NCBI GenBank assembly: GCA_961205875.1
Contig: OY540812.1
Coordinates: forward strand, 23,321,098 to 23,385,097
DNA length: 64,000 nucleotides
Source: Sialis fuliginosa
Lineage: Eukaryota > Arthropoda > Insecta > Megaloptera > Sialidae
Reading direction: 5' to 3'
The notes below the pieces were generated by a model that ran no database searches, was not told the DNA's origin, and saw only the letters and a list, made by a program, of their open reading frames with translations. The position numbers and the translations under genes were made by a program. This document shows, piece by piece, positions 49,400 to 61,925 of this stretch. Numbering within the stretch: the first letter of the stretch is position 1; every line of letters begins with the position of its first letter.

Positions 49400-51650
49400 C
49401 CAAAAGGAACAACTTTTCTTTATGTGTCTGTCCACTGAATCCTTCGTCACATGTATAACTCATGAACCACTGAACCGATATGAATGAAACTTGGTTTGTA
49501 ATGGGTGGGGTGGTATCCTAAATTAGTTATTTTTTCAAAATATTTCAATAACAACGCATGTAAGTAAGTAGAGAATTCATTTAATATGAAAGGTCATTAC
49601 AACTTTTGTAGTAAAATATAAATTAATAATATATCTCCTTTTACAGAATCTTAATGTTTCCTAATAATTAGCCACGTATTAAAGAAAATTTTTAATTTAC
49701 TCTTTTTTAATAAAATTGTATAAGAGCATTTCCAGTAGTTTTTTAAAAAACAGGGCGCACGTATGTCACCGATTTTGCTCCCAATTTTTTTTCTCAAAGT
49801 ACATATCAAAAAAACATGTTTCCCAAAATCTTTTCCCCCCGCCCCCTTTTTTGACCGAATTACGATTTTTTAAACTTTTGAAATCCAGCGAAATTAGACT
49901 TTTTTCGATAGTACCTTATTTTTCAAAATGTCCCTTATTATGCATGTTATAAGGCTCATTTTCTTCGTTTTTTGTTGATCTTTCATTTGAAATCGGTTTC
50001 AGAGCCGAATATTCAATTTTGGCCGAATGCGGTACCAAAACATTAAGTTTGATTTTTTGTAAAAATAGTCAATTTTGAAATTACCGCCAAATATTTTGGT
50101 TTCAACCAAAATACTTCCGGTATAGGTCATTTTATTCTATTTTTTATGTAGTTTCCAAATATTTATATATTTTTTAATTTGGTCAAAAACTTTTAAAGTT
50201 ACACTTGTTTTTAGATGTCTTATTTTCCAAAAAACGCTATATTCACACCATTAAAACTTTTTTCTCTATACTCCAAATTGCACCAAATTTTGGCAAAAGT
50301 TTCCTTTATTTATCCTTAAAACAACCCTCAAAAAACATTTTTTCATATTGAGCTCCTAAGTGAGATATAATTTTTATAAAACACCTAATTACACGTGTAT
50401 TAAAGATAAGAATTTACAGGAATTTTCAGTGTTTCTGAAATATCGGGACTCCTGATAATCGAATAAAAAATATACCATTTAATTCGTTATGAAATTCCCT
50501 ACAAATCTACATAAGTTTAATTTTTTTAGGTTAATTACAAAACCTATAAAAAAATAAAAGCCGAGCGAGTGCAAGCGAACCAGTCTTAAAAATCGTACAT
50601 ATTAAACAACGAAGTTATGAGACACTATTCATTACATTTAAAGTTGTTATTAAATAAATACGAAATCGATGTACCAAGTTTTTATTTATTTGTAGGTTTT
50701 GTAATTAATCTAAAAAAATTAAACTTATGTTGATTTGTAGGGAATTTCATAACGAATTAAATGGTATATTTTTTATTCGATTATCAGGAACCCCGATATT
50801 TCAGAAACACTGAAAATTCCTGTAAATTCTTATCTTTAATACACGTGTAATTAGGTGTTTTATAAAAATTATATCTTACTTAGGAGCTCAATATGAAAAA
50901 ATGTTTTTTGAGGGTTGTTTTAAGGATAAATAAAGGAAACTTTTGCCAAAATTCGGTGCAATTTGGAGTATAGAGAAAAAAGTTTTAATGATGTGAATAT
51001 AGCGTTTTTTGGAAAATAAGACATCTAAAAACAAGTGTAACTTTAAAAGTTTTTGACCAAATTAAAAAATATATAAATATTTGGAAACTACATAAAAAAT
51101 AGAATAAAATGACCTATACCGGAAGTATTTTGGTTGAAACCAAAATATTTGGCGGCAATTTCAAAATTGACTATTTTTACAAAAAATCAAACTTAATGTT
51201 TTGGTACCGCATTCGGCCAAAATTGAATATTCGGCTCTGAAACCAATTTCAAATGAAAGATCAACAAAAAACGAAGAAAATAAGCCCTATAACATGCATA
51301 ATAAGGGACATTTTGAAAAATAAGGTACTATCGAAAAAAGTCTAATTTCGCTGGATTTCAAAAGTTTAAAAAATCGTAATTCGGTCAAAAAAGGGGGCGG
51401 GGGGAAAAGATTTTGGGAAACATGTTTTTTTGATATGTACTTTGAGAAAAAAAATTGGGAGCAAAATCGGTGACATACGTGCGCCCTGTTTTTTAAAAAA
51501 CTACTGGAAATGCTCATAAATATGAAAAGGTTAACCAATGATAGTTTATCAGTAGGTATACTTTATCAGTATTTCTTAAAATCTTTCAATAATTAACATC
51601 CTTTGGTTAATTTAGCACGAGGAAGCATTCACTCGGAAAATGTGTGTGTG
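49400..51650 (+). mobile_element. copy of the 'cacgaggaagc' repeat split by a 1.8-kb palindrome
   Basis: The left part (CTGTCCACTGAATCCTTCGT, AACTCATGAACCACTGAACC) ends at the palindrome; the right part resumes with TTTATCAG...AATAATTAACATCC and TTTAGCACGAGGAAGCATTC. The uninterrupted copy at 56105-56645 shows the same order. Confidence 0.65.
49724..51515. mobile_element. 1.8-kb near-perfect palindrome (foldback element), ATAA duplication
   Basis: Arms of about 836 bp (49724-50559 and 50681-51515) are almost identical inverted copies, starting GAGCATTTCCAGTAG; the loop is about 121 bp. ATAA flanks both ends (49720-49723, 51516-51519). Identical 75-residue ORFs appear on opposite strands in the two arms; they are consequences of the repeat and resemble nothing known to me. 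The few arm differences are single substitutions, so the insertion is recent. Confidence 0.88.
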
Positions 51651-52453
51651 TTTTTTTTTATATTTGTAAGCCACTCGTATTAAAAGAAATATTTGTTTTT
51701 TTAAATTTTGCTTTCATTATTTAGTACTGATCAAGGTAAAATATATAATGACCACAACTGGTTTGTACCTTGGGTCTTTTTGAAATAGTTTGCTAAAGTA
51801 AAGTATTTTCACTATATACTTAGCAATAAAATTAACTATCATATTGATACTTAATAATTAATAAATTAAAAGTTCAAACTTTAAATTATTTCTCACTATA
51901 TTATTATGTACTAAACATTATAAAATTAGATTCAAGGTACAACACCTTCCCCTACTAGTAACTATTTTTCAAAAAACAAAACACTTCTTCTATTCAACTT
52001 CATATGTATGTTTACACAAGCCAAAGCAATGTTGTTGGTTTCTGTACGACTCACATATTTGCACTGATCTTTAATTAATAAATAAATTAAAAAGTTGTCA
52101 TTATCAATATCGTCATGTTATTAAAATTTTGCAGTGGACAAAGAAACGAATAAGGTCACTAAAACAAAAAATATTTCAAAACCAGAAACTCTACATATGG
52201 CTCATTAGTATACGTTCTGTACACGCTGCAGTATTAATAAATTATAAATGATTGAATTATTAGTAGTAGGTACTATTGACAAGAATATTTCGTATATTGT
52301 ATTTACTTGACATTTGACATACAATATAAATACACGACTACTTGTTGACATTAGAAAATCATTTATTACTATTCACCACAATAGATATATTAATTTGAAA
52401 CTATTTGAAACGATAAACGATTATTCTAAACTTTTTTTCTTCTGTTATAAATA

Positions 52454-52490
52454 CACTAGCAGTTATCCACGGCTTCGCCCGTGTGTTATT
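52454..52490 (-). mobile_element. Helitron-like 3' terminus
   Basis: On the minus strand ACACGGGCGAAGCCGTGGAT leads to AACTGCTAGT, the same GC-hairpin plus CTAG-T ending as at 23293. The extent upstream is unknown. Confidence 0.5.
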
Positions 52491-52595
52491 CAAAATCAGA
52501 AATATCTAAAAATGTGGACAAATATCTGGACGATGTTTTGTACTAATGTATCATACTAAACAATATAAAAATATAAAATATCCTATTGTTTTAAA

Positions 52596-52752
52596 AGAGC
52601 CCTGAAAATGTGCACGAAACGTTGGTCGATAACACGACTGAACCGACACGGCTTGTTTTTTGAAGAGCCCTGAAGATGTCCACTGCAATGTGCAACGAAA
52701 CGTTGATCGATAACACGATCAAATCGATGTGGCTTACACCCAGAAGCCAATA
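52596..52752 (+). repeat. tandem pair of hammerhead-like repeat units
   Basis: Two units each read GAGCCCTGAA(A/G)ATGT then CGAAACGTTG(G/A)TCGATA and AACACGA. The spacing of CTGA and CGAAAC recalls hammerhead cores seen at the ends of Penelope-like elements, though CTGATGA is not intact. Confidence 0.4.
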
Positions 52753-53457
52753 CCCTATTGTTTGTTATGTTTAGTTTTGTAGCTAACTTCATGCGTTACG
52801 TGACGCACAGGCTGACTTATTCCATTCGTGAAATTATTTTAATAATGATGATTCTAATAAAAAATATATATTTTTGTATGTATTTTTTATTTGACTTTCT
52901 ATAATATTTTTAAATTATGTATAGGTATTAACAAAATATTTATGCATATGTTTACAGCTTACTGAAAATATAAGACGTGATTCGCAGACATAATTATTAC
53001 TAATAAAATATGTTATTAGTAAGTAAATAACTCCATTAATTATATTTTGCAAACATTATAATAATAATATATACACATGGTTTAAATAAACATGATGTTA
53101 TTATTATTTATGCCTATAGTTATATCATAGGTATATAATTTCTAGTAAGACAATCTCTCTATATTAACGTACGAGTTTTCATGTTAAATACCTACTAATT
53201 ATCAGTGGCGTAACGTTCAAAAGCAATAGATATATTTGTGTTATAAATGGTCTATTTTTTATGTTACAGTACAATTATTTTAATTTAATTTTGACACCAA
53301 TTTAATATCTATAAATAATGTTGAAGATAAAAAGTGCAAATCTTTATAATCATTTTTTACATTAAGTTTTTAGAATATATTATGTAGGTATTATGTAATG
53401 TTAGTCCTCATGAAAATTTTCTGGATACGACATTGTCCATGTGGATATAAAATAAAT

Positions 53458-53518
53458 CAGAGCCTCCCAACCTTTTTGCGCCGCGGCACACCGAAGAATT
53501 GTTATATGAATCATTTTA
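53458..53518 (+). mobile_element. hAT left terminus fragment
   Basis: CAGAGCCTCCCAACCTTTTT then GCGCCGCGGCACACCGAAG, a familiar hAT start. It is cut by the MITE that begins at 53521. Confidence 0.45.
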
Positions 53519-53520
53519 TA

Positions 53521-54036
53521 AGATATTGGCACTAGTCTTGGATATGACCCTAGTAATGGCTATTTTTTAATTAAGTGTACTGAGTTAGAAATTGAATATT
53601 AATCTATATACATTTAACTGTATTACAGCGTGATTTGATGACAATCGGTCAATACGTGTCAAAATGGTGTGCAATTAAACTAATTATTAGTATAATTTAT
53701 TTATTAATTATTATATTATCATAAAAACTGCTTTACATTTTTTCAAATTTGACGATTCTTTCTTTTATATCTTTTGTGTTGTAGTACTTATCATTTTGTA
53801 ATCATTAGCAAGTGTCTATCACTGCGTGCTCATTACTGATTTTACTTTATCCATTACTGGAGAAAAAACATAAACAAAATGAAATGCTTTAATTTAAAAA
53901 ACAAACTATATTTGCGGACTTTGATAATTAAATTGATTAAATAAAGAGTTACATGTTTTATTAGTAGCATGAGTTCATGAGAATTACAAAAAAGAAGCCC
54001 ATCAATCACAAAAACAGTAAACTGGTGCCAGTACCC
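53521..54036 (+). mobile_element. full copy of the TA-flanked 0.53-kb MITE
   Basis: Ends AGATATTGGCACTAGTCTTG and ACTGGTGCCAGTACCC; TATA on each side (53517-53520, 54037-54040). 516 bp, the same internal order as 21580-22113. Confidence 0.85.
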
Positions 54037-54389
54037 TATACACTTTTAACACATTGGGGGACCTCGATTATCCATACGAATTATACCAAGGGTGAAGAAC
54101 AATGTTATACCTATTTACCTACGGTCGTTAATGAAAACCCTATTAGGTCGTAATTGTAAATATAATATTTCCAATTTTTAGAAATTTTGGAAAGTTAAGA
54201 ATTAATAGAGTTCGAATTTTCTGTCCCGAGAATTGTATTTAAAGTTTTTTAAAAATTTGATCGGGTGGGGAATGGAAAGTCCCACATATAATCAACCAGA
54301 TAGTATGCGGGAATGGAACCCCCCCCCCCCCCCCTAGTCGGTATAGTATAAGCTCCTATTGCGCGATCCTTAAAAAAAACTCCCCGTGA

Positions 54390-54500
54390 ATCGAAGGGTC
54401 TCATAAGTGTCACCTGCCCTGATTTCCCCAGGGCACATTCCCTTCCTATATGTCATCCACGTTAGGAGAAGTTTGTGTTCGTCCGGTTATAACTGGCTGT
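54390..54500 (-). mobile_element. retroposon-like fragment
   Basis: On the minus strand GATACAGCCAGTTATAACCG, GGAAGGGAATGTGCCCTGGG and CAGGGCAGGTGACACTTATG match the copies at 11222 and 11868. Farther on (54300-54360) a string with GGTTCCATTCCCGC, close to a tRNA B-box, suggests a tRNA-derived SINE. Confidence 0.4.
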
Positions 54501-54654
54501 ATCTAATCATAGAGTAAAGCCAAAAATGAGAAGAAGAAAAAATTATTTTTATTTTTTAATCTAGAAATATAATTGCAATTAGTCAGTAAGTGCCCTTCAA
54601 ATGTATGAACTAATACGTCTTTATATTTATTACATATGTATAACTTCCAATTTA

Positions 54655-54965
54655 TAAACGTTAATTATCTCGCGGCACGTTTCCTACTTGCTCGCGACAT
54701 ACCAGTTGAGAAGCTCTGCAATAGAAGACTAAATGTAATACATGCATGTATGATATTTGTTTGTATCTGTATTGATATGTTACCACGCAAAGTAACAACT
54801 TTTCTAAGAGAGACACACACGAGATCCCCCGCTGACAATAATAGCTTACGACACAGAGAAAGTGGTCCGGCAGTTCCTGCATCCGACACATCGCGGTGCG
54901 GAGATCTCTCACATTCCTATAGATATGTGTGTGATCAATGGTGTCGTTGCACCTTGTCTTAAGGT
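54655..54965. other. G+C-richer block, unassigned
   Basis: Open frames of 108 and 129 codons overlap on opposite strands with no recognisable domain. CGCGGCACG and CTCGCGACAT strings and even base composition suggest a worn mobile element rather than a gene. Confidence 0.25.
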
Positions 54966-55559
54966 GTTTCTCGCTGTTAGCTGAGTCATATATAAACACA
55001 CTTTTTATAACAACTTTTGCAAATTGTTTAAATATTACTATTAATAACACAGGGGAACAAAAAAAAATTTTTCTGCGGCCTTAGGTTTTGGAGTAAATTT
55101 AGATACATTATGATTATGAAGTACTAGCGTATAATTATTTTGTTTGAATTGACTTCAGTTCTCATGAAAAACCTCAAATCCCATGTACCAGGCCCCCTAA
55201 TACCTATGAACCTGCGATGATTGGCCCATCAGCAAACTCCCATTCCGCCAGACATCCCTTGAGAAACAACCCTTCATAAAATAAAATTAAGTGCACAAAA
55301 ATGACAAAAAACAACACTGAGCTGTTGAAAAAGGAGTAATCCAGCCGACAAGAAATGCATCTCATCATCATCTTCATAAACCATACTATCAAAAGAATAT
55401 ATTTTTTACTAGTCTACCCTCGTCAACGTGTTTTATTTTAAGTATATCGTGATAAATATTTATTGTTGTATGAGAATTTATCTTATAACACCTTGTTCAT
55501 CATTTTTAATTGCTAAAATTATCAGTTGGTTCATTTATTTGTTTTATTGGATGTTGTTG

Positions 55560-55910
55560 CAAAAAAGTATGATTTCTTCCCAAAAGACTTGTGTTAATAA
55601 TCTCGATCATTTATACTACATATGTGGTAAATTTTGTCAAGAAAAGCAATAAAGAAATACATATTAATGATTTCGTAAAACAAGCTTACCAAGCATATTT
55701 TGAATAACAATTTAGACAACAAGACAAATATTGGGTGCCACACAAAGTTTGTAAAACTTGTGTGGAGTCACTTCGATATTGGAGCCAAAGAAGACGAAAA
55801 GGGCTTCCATTTGGAATACCGATGACATGGAATGAGCCAAAAAATCACCTTGATGATTATTACTTTTGTGCTGTGAATATTAAAGATATGAATCGATACA
55901 AAAAGCGCTC
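55560..55910 (+). pseudogene. decayed Cys-rich protein of a dispersed invertebrate family
   Basis: Readable in pieces: CVNNLDHLYYICGKF near 55590-55640, then after a frameshift DFVKQAYQAYFE, a TAA stop near 55707, then QQDKYWVPHKVCKTCVESLR, YWSQRRRKGLPFGIPMTWNE and PKNHLDDYYFCAVNIKDMNR. I recall many insect and crustacean hypothetical proteins with the same order of motifs: a C-x2-C pair, VKxAYxAYF, QDKxWxPHxVCxxCVExLRxW, GIPMxWREPxNHxxDCYFC. Here the Cys of DCYFC is Tyr. A frameshift, an in-frame stop and a lost Cys make it a relic. The family is repetitive in those genomes and is probably carried by a mobile element; I know of no assigned function. Confidence 0.6.
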
Positions 55911-56104
55911 TTGGATTTGGATTTGGATTGCCTTTATCTCAAAAAGTAGAGCTAATTCGGCAAATCTGTTATTATTTTCATATTCAGTAGACCAGAATTA
56001 CCCAAAATTGACTACTAATTCTCATGCCACAGAATCAATGTTGCCCTGTGTAATCAATACATATCAATAATTATTTCTTCCTCACCAAATCCGAAGCATA
56101 GGGG

Positions 56105-56645
56105 AAGTTATGTGATCATTTTTGAAAATAGAAAAAAAATTTACTCTCCGATTTTAAAATGTCCACTTGATCTTTCCGTTTCAGGTCAAGACAAACACTT
56201 TTCCTTCTGTGTCTGTCTGTATGTTTTGTCTGTCCCGTGAATTCATTAATAAAATTTGGTTTATTGGTTGGGTCTAGTAGATGGCTCCATATAAAAATCA
56301 TCAAAATCGTGTGTAGGAAAGAAGGGGTACGTATGGTATTTATCTCAAAATTGTTATTTTTTTAAATATCTCAAGAATGACATTTTTGCTGAGCAATCAA
56401 TTTTCCTTACGAAGATGTATTTATTTAAGTACAGCAGAAAAAACTAGATTTAGGTTGAATTTTTTTTTTAATATACAAAAATCAGACACGTATTAAGAAA
56501 ATTTTTGAATTAATATTTAATTGCAGTTCATCTGAATACTTTATCGGTGTTTATTAAAATCCTTCGATAATTAACTACATTTGCTGAATTTAGCACGAGG
56601 AAACAGTGTGCAACCATTTGTCAGATGTTTTTTTTTATACATGCA
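56105..56645 (+). mobile_element. uninterrupted copy of the 'cacgaggaagc' repeat family
   Basis: CTCCGATTTTAAAATGTCCA, CTTTCCGTTTCAGGTCAAGA, CTGTGTCTGTCTGTATG and at the end TTTAGCACGAGGAAACAGTG. It is the reference for the split copy at 49400-51650. Confidence 0.6.
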
Positions 56646-57764
56646 TTAAATTTTATATTAATCGATTATGATGAAATGCAATGTACAGTAATCGTGAAAA
56701 ATTCGAACTCGAGAGAACGAAAAAAAAGAAAAAGTTTAAATTCATTGTTGAACATATAGGTATCTTTAAAAAAAAGTAGATTATATTTTATCACGTGCAT
56801 GTGTAACTCTATTAATGCTAATATATGCATAAGTTACACAACAAGCTAATGTTGAATGAATTCAAAACTAAATAATACATTGGGATAGATCTTGTTAAAG
56901 CCAACCTATAAAACCCGTTTGGCATTTAAAAACAATGTTTTAAACGTTCTTAACGTTAGATTGAAATACTCACTTGTTTATTTAATGATTAATTATTATT
57001 TAATTCATAATAAATATTTAGTTTCTAATAAAAATAATCGAATTTTTATTTTGCTACGAGTATTATGTAGGTAAGTATTATATCTGCTTAGAATTTATAT
57101 TAAAAAAGTTGATAGGGACGTGACTGTTGACATTTTTTTATGAAAAAAATCTTTATTTTAATAGATTTATATAGCTGAGCTCGTGGTAGTTTCAATCGAT
57201 CCCTTGCGAGCATACTTTATTATAACTAGCATTGAAATACTTATATAGTTCAGGAAAATATTTATAAAAAAAACTTATATTCTCAAAAAAAAATCTTCAC
57301 GTGATTTCTCAAGGTAAAACATATAGCACCACCTTTTTCCCACAAAAAAATTAGAAGATATCCTAATACATAATTTAATATGGACAATTGACATCCTGTA
57401 GAAAGAAACTACAAGCAAAATTAAATTATATTGATTGACAGTTGTATAACATTGTCTATTAATACAATACAGTTTTTAATTTGAAATTTCCCCCAAGCAA
57501 TTTTTTATAATACCGGTCAATATATTATATTTTTAATATATATTTAATAAACACGAAGATCACGTTAATAAACATCACCAAATTACTGAAAAATATTCAA
57601 TCCAATTGATACCACTCTGTCATCAATCATACAGGTATTTAATATTTAGGACATTTTTGATTTAATTAAACTAAAAATACGGATATTTTAAACATATATG
57701 AAGATATGATACAAGAACATAATTCTGATGTTTTAACAGTTTAAAGGTTATGTTTAGAAGCAAA

Positions 57765-58167
57765 CAGTGGCGTAGGAACGGGGGGGGAGTTGGGGTCGAA
57801 ACCCCCCCCGAAATATTCAATGTTCTTAAAATATATGAAAATATTATTACAATTTTGAATTGAATGACCTTTTTTGTGATTATAACTCCCCCCGAAATAT
57901 TCAATGTTCTTAAAATATGCGAAATAATTATAATAATTTTGAATTGAATGACTTTTCTTTTTTTTTTTTGATCATAAAAAAGGTCTTCAATAACTACTTA
58001 TTAATTAACTTTCAATTGTGTGACCTTTTTTTTTTGTTTTTAGTCATAAGATTAGAAATTAAATTTTAGATCATACGATTCGAAATTATAATAATGATTT
58101 CGCATATTTAGGGAACCCCAAGCTTACCCCCCCCCCCCCCCCGAAACTTTTTCTTACTACGCCACTG
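57765..58167. mobile_element. hAT MITE with CAGTGGCGTA ends, perfect 8-bp duplication
   Basis: CAGTGGCGTAGGAACGGGGG and inverse TACGCCACTG; GAAGCAAA at 57757-57764 and 58168-58175. An internal repeat, CGAAATATTCAATGTTCTTA, occurs twice. 403 bp. Confidence 0.92.
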
Positions 58168-59510
58168 GAAGCAAAGGAAGCATTTGATAGTTGATATCAC
58201 TTTAATCCACCATTTTATTCAGTTTGTCTTGCATTTGTCCTCATTTTTAATTTATATGAAGATATTTTTTCTATTAATATTTATTAAATTATATGATTTT
58301 TAATATATTATTACTCTTCAAGAACTATTCAAGTGAGAAACTGTTAAAAATTAATAATAATTCTTAGTTGTAGAAAATATAAAAAATCTGTAAAATAAGA
58401 TCAGCAAAAGAAAATATTGATTTCGTTTTTTAAATTTAAAAAAATCATAGGTAGGTACTTTAATATATTTGTAATTATATAGGTAAAATATTTAAAATAA
58501 AACCCTGAACAATTTTATCCTATGTTCTTATCATACCTCTCTTCCTTACGTTTCAGTGAACATTTAAAGCAACTGTTATCCGATATACCAGATATTAAAA
58601 TTGTTCTATAAACACAAAAATATTACATTAAGTAAAATGATCTATTAATTTTTAAGAAACGATTACTAAATAATTAACATACACACACATATTCCAGTGT
58701 CACTTATTTTATATTTGAATAGTGTTTCACAAATTTAACTGCTGCTACTTGAGTTTCAGAGCGTGTCAGCACGCGACAGTGCACGAATTACGTCACAGTG
58801 TGTTACATAACGCACTGTGTTATAATTGTAGTAGTATTGCATTGTCTTGTGCGAGTCACACGCCCTTTAGCAGATAGATACACTGATATATTATAGTTAT
58901 ATTTAACTAAATTTAGATAGTATTTATTTATTAATCTTTGTAGACTGTGCAGTGGCGCGTTTGAAAGCCTCCATTTTTTTAATAAAAAAATTCAGCATTA
59001 AAAAATTTTATTTCACAATTCCTAAAGAAGCAATTGTGAAAGCAAAAATAGATAAATTAAAATTATTTGAAGAGCAAAAAAAGTCTTAAAAAAATGAATT
59101 TTAAGTAAGAGGCCGGTAACTACAGTGGTTTTTCAGGGATTAATTAAATCCAAGATAGCTGACATATATTATTAAAATTTTAAATCAATTTATGTTGCTT
59201 CCGAACCATTTCACTTTAAATAACTGTAAATCAAAGTGATTTAAAAAATTAATATATTAAACTAGATTAATGTAACGAATATTTAAAGACCGGTAGCGAA
59301 ACAATATTTTTTTGAGGGGAGGGGTATAAAAATTATATTAAATTACCTTTTCTCGATCTTTTAATAAAAATAAAACATTTCTAGGTACAACTGAATAACT
59401 TTTTTTACTTTTATCAAAAAATTAAATGAAATTTTCTTTGTACAATTTACACAAACTACAAAAGTGTGGTTACGACACTGTTTAGGACTAATCTGAATTT
59501 ACCCGTTATA

Positions 59511-59927
59511 CAGGGTGTTCCAGGTCGACCGGATTTACTTATTACCATAGATTCAACATTAAATAAGCTTCAAGAAAGATATGGTCAATTTTTTTTGTAG
59601 GATTTGTACTATCAAGGATTTACACGTCGGAAAGGGGTCATCAAATCGGTAATATTATTTTTGGGCAAGTCTCCTGTTTCCGGTTTATGCACTGATACTA
59701 CTTCAAAATTATCAACACTATGCAATTTTCCGAGTGCTTAGAGTGACTTCTTTTTTGTTCCCGTTGTGGTATGTGACAGAAAACAGCTTTCAGTTTCCCG
59801 GGCTCTTATTTTTTACAAGGCATAAAACCCAGATTATCTCGAAAAGTATACAAGTCCTACGAAAATAGTTTACTGGATTTCTTATGATGCTTATTCTGCT
59901 TAAATCATGTCGATCTGGGATACCCTG
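59511..59927. mobile_element. TA-flanked TIR element, CAGGGTGTTCC ends
   Basis: CAGGGTGTTCCAGGTCGACC and inverted CAGGGTATCCCAGATCGACA, with TA on both sides. 417 bp, typical of Tc1/mariner-type MITEs. Confidence 0.8.
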
Positions 59928-60179
59928 TATAGGTTACAGACAAACAACCTAGTTAATATAAAAGGATTATAAACTATACCTAAAATATAAACAGTTATTA
60001 TTAATAGTATATAGTCTATAGAGACTAGATGTCTCGTCACTAACTAAATTATATAATATTATATAAATAATTTTACATAAAGGTTTATATTTATAAGCTT
60101 AATTTTATTTGACGTTTTCAGTACGATTTTTTCCACTCAACCACAAAATTAGTATTGAAATTACAAAATAATATAGATA

Positions 60180-60345
60180 TCTATGTGAAACTTGAGTTAC
60201 GTTAACTCCTCCGCTTGACTGCGCGCCTGATAACCACCATCGATACCTGTTGTCGGCTTTCTCGTCACGGACGTACATTCCGTTGCATTGTTCAACACCA
60301 ATTATTAACAATTCATTAAAACTGCAATCACTAATCAACACCGGT
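60180..60345 (-). other. G+C-richer block with a 78-codon minus-strand ORF, unassigned
   Basis: Contains MYVRDEKADNRYRWWLSGAQ in an ORF that ends after a hydrophobic run (YLYYFVISILILWL). It could be a 5' exon of a minus-strand gene, but there is no recognisable family and no second line of evidence. Confidence 0.15.
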
Positions 60346-61857
60346 TACTTTATGCTATAAGTTCTGTTACGAAAATGTAGCAGTACTGATTTTCAAATAA
60401 TATAAGAATGAAAAGGTTACGTTTCGAAATATAATTGATTTGTTCGCGATGTTTGAATAAAAAATGAATGTTGGAAATCAGAAGCACAAACCGTGTTTTC
60501 TCAAACAAACAATATAATCAGTTATTACCATACAGGCAGACAAGGCTATTGGCCCGAGCCCATAGTGGGCCTGGTGACTTCAGTAATTAAAATAAAGTAT
60601 TACAAAAAGAATAACAACTGAAATTAGTATTATTTTTACATTTTACTTAAATATTTATATGTAAATAATTTAATAAATAGTAAGTTATTGATTTAATAAA
60701 TAACTTTCTTTGTGTTCTTAATTTGGTTATAAATTATAATAAAGTATAATTATTTTTAATGGAAACGGCTAGAAAATGTATAACATTTATTACATTAAAA
60801 CATTATGAATATCTCCAAACCCCACACTTTATTGAAGTTTCCAAGATTTTTTTTCAATTTTTTTTAAGTCATATATTTTCGAGAAATTTTTTATTCAACA
60901 GACCATCCTCCTGACGGATACATGTGCAGGAAAAGCTTTTATTTCCTAGGCAGATAAAAAAAAAAAAACAATAATATTTTAAGATGCATCTAGTATTTCC
61001 ATCTCAGAGCCTCTATTATTGACTCGAACAGTTATTTTCTTTATATAAAACATTTTAATACTTCTCACATATTTTTTCGTATCACAGCACTTTTGAAAAA
61101 ACCTTTTATAATGCATAGCAAAAAGTTGGTATTAAATTATATTCAGAAGAAAATAAGAAGTAACTTTAAATTATTAAAGCAAAACTTTTAGAATCCACTC
61201 ATGTAATAAATTATACAATTTTTTTTAGCGAAAAAAGGTCAATATCCAAAATTTTGTAATTGTTATAAAAAAATTAATTTTCAACGCTTTTTGTAAATTG
61301 ATATTTCATTTCAATGCATACTTTTCGTAAGTTTGATTATAGTGCATTGTATATGGAAATAAAAAAACTGTTAATACGACTATTGGCTTATGTTAGATGT
61401 CAAATTAACTCGGAGATAAAATCTAAAAAAGCATTTTGAAGTTGTAAATAAACGCTTTCGAATATTATTTAAAAAATGTTGTCACTAATTTCTTAACCCT
61501 CCCATACACCGTTCACAAAAAAATATATACGCGTTTTTTTATTTTAAAATTCTGATACTATGTATGTACATAATGTGGAAAATTGTAATAGAAACTAATG
61601 TTTTCTATCATTGAGATGCTTTTTTCGATTTACAGAACTTTGAATATTGTCCTTTTTCTTCAAAAATATTTTGAAACTATTTTTTGTGATTGTATGTATT
61701 ATACAAAATTCGAATAATGGTAAATAAATATATAATTTCTTGTTGTTTGTTTTCAAATTGAATTATATATTTTTTTTCTTGTGACTGTTTCTATGTACTT
61801 TTTTGTATATTCTATGGAAATAAAAATTCTATTCTATTCTAAATATAAACTTTAATA

Positions 61858-61925
61858 AGGTACTGGCACCAGTTATGGCCGCTATAAGAGTAAGGTTTAC
61901 TGTTTTTATGATTGACGGGCTTAAT
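61858..61925 (-). mobile_element. terminal fragment of the 0.53-kb MITE family
   Basis: AGGTACTGGCACCAGTTATG then CTATAAGAGTAAGGTTTACT; only about 70 bp. It is preceded at 61815-61840 by an AAATAAAAATTCTATTCTAT string typical of a retroposon tail. Confidence 0.6.

Noticed and set aside
49716-51538. Two identical ORFs of about 75 codons on opposite strands
   Set aside because: They lie in the arms of a palindrome, have no recognisable domain, and their identity is explained by the inverted repeat.
54300-54360. tRNA gene
   Set aside because: Only B-box-like and A-box-like strings are present, with a long C run between them and no cloverleaf; at most a SINE remnant.
54655-55050. ORFs of 108 and 129 codons on opposite strands
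   Set aside because: They overlap each other, show no conserved motif and lack splice or promoter support; more likely repeat-derived.
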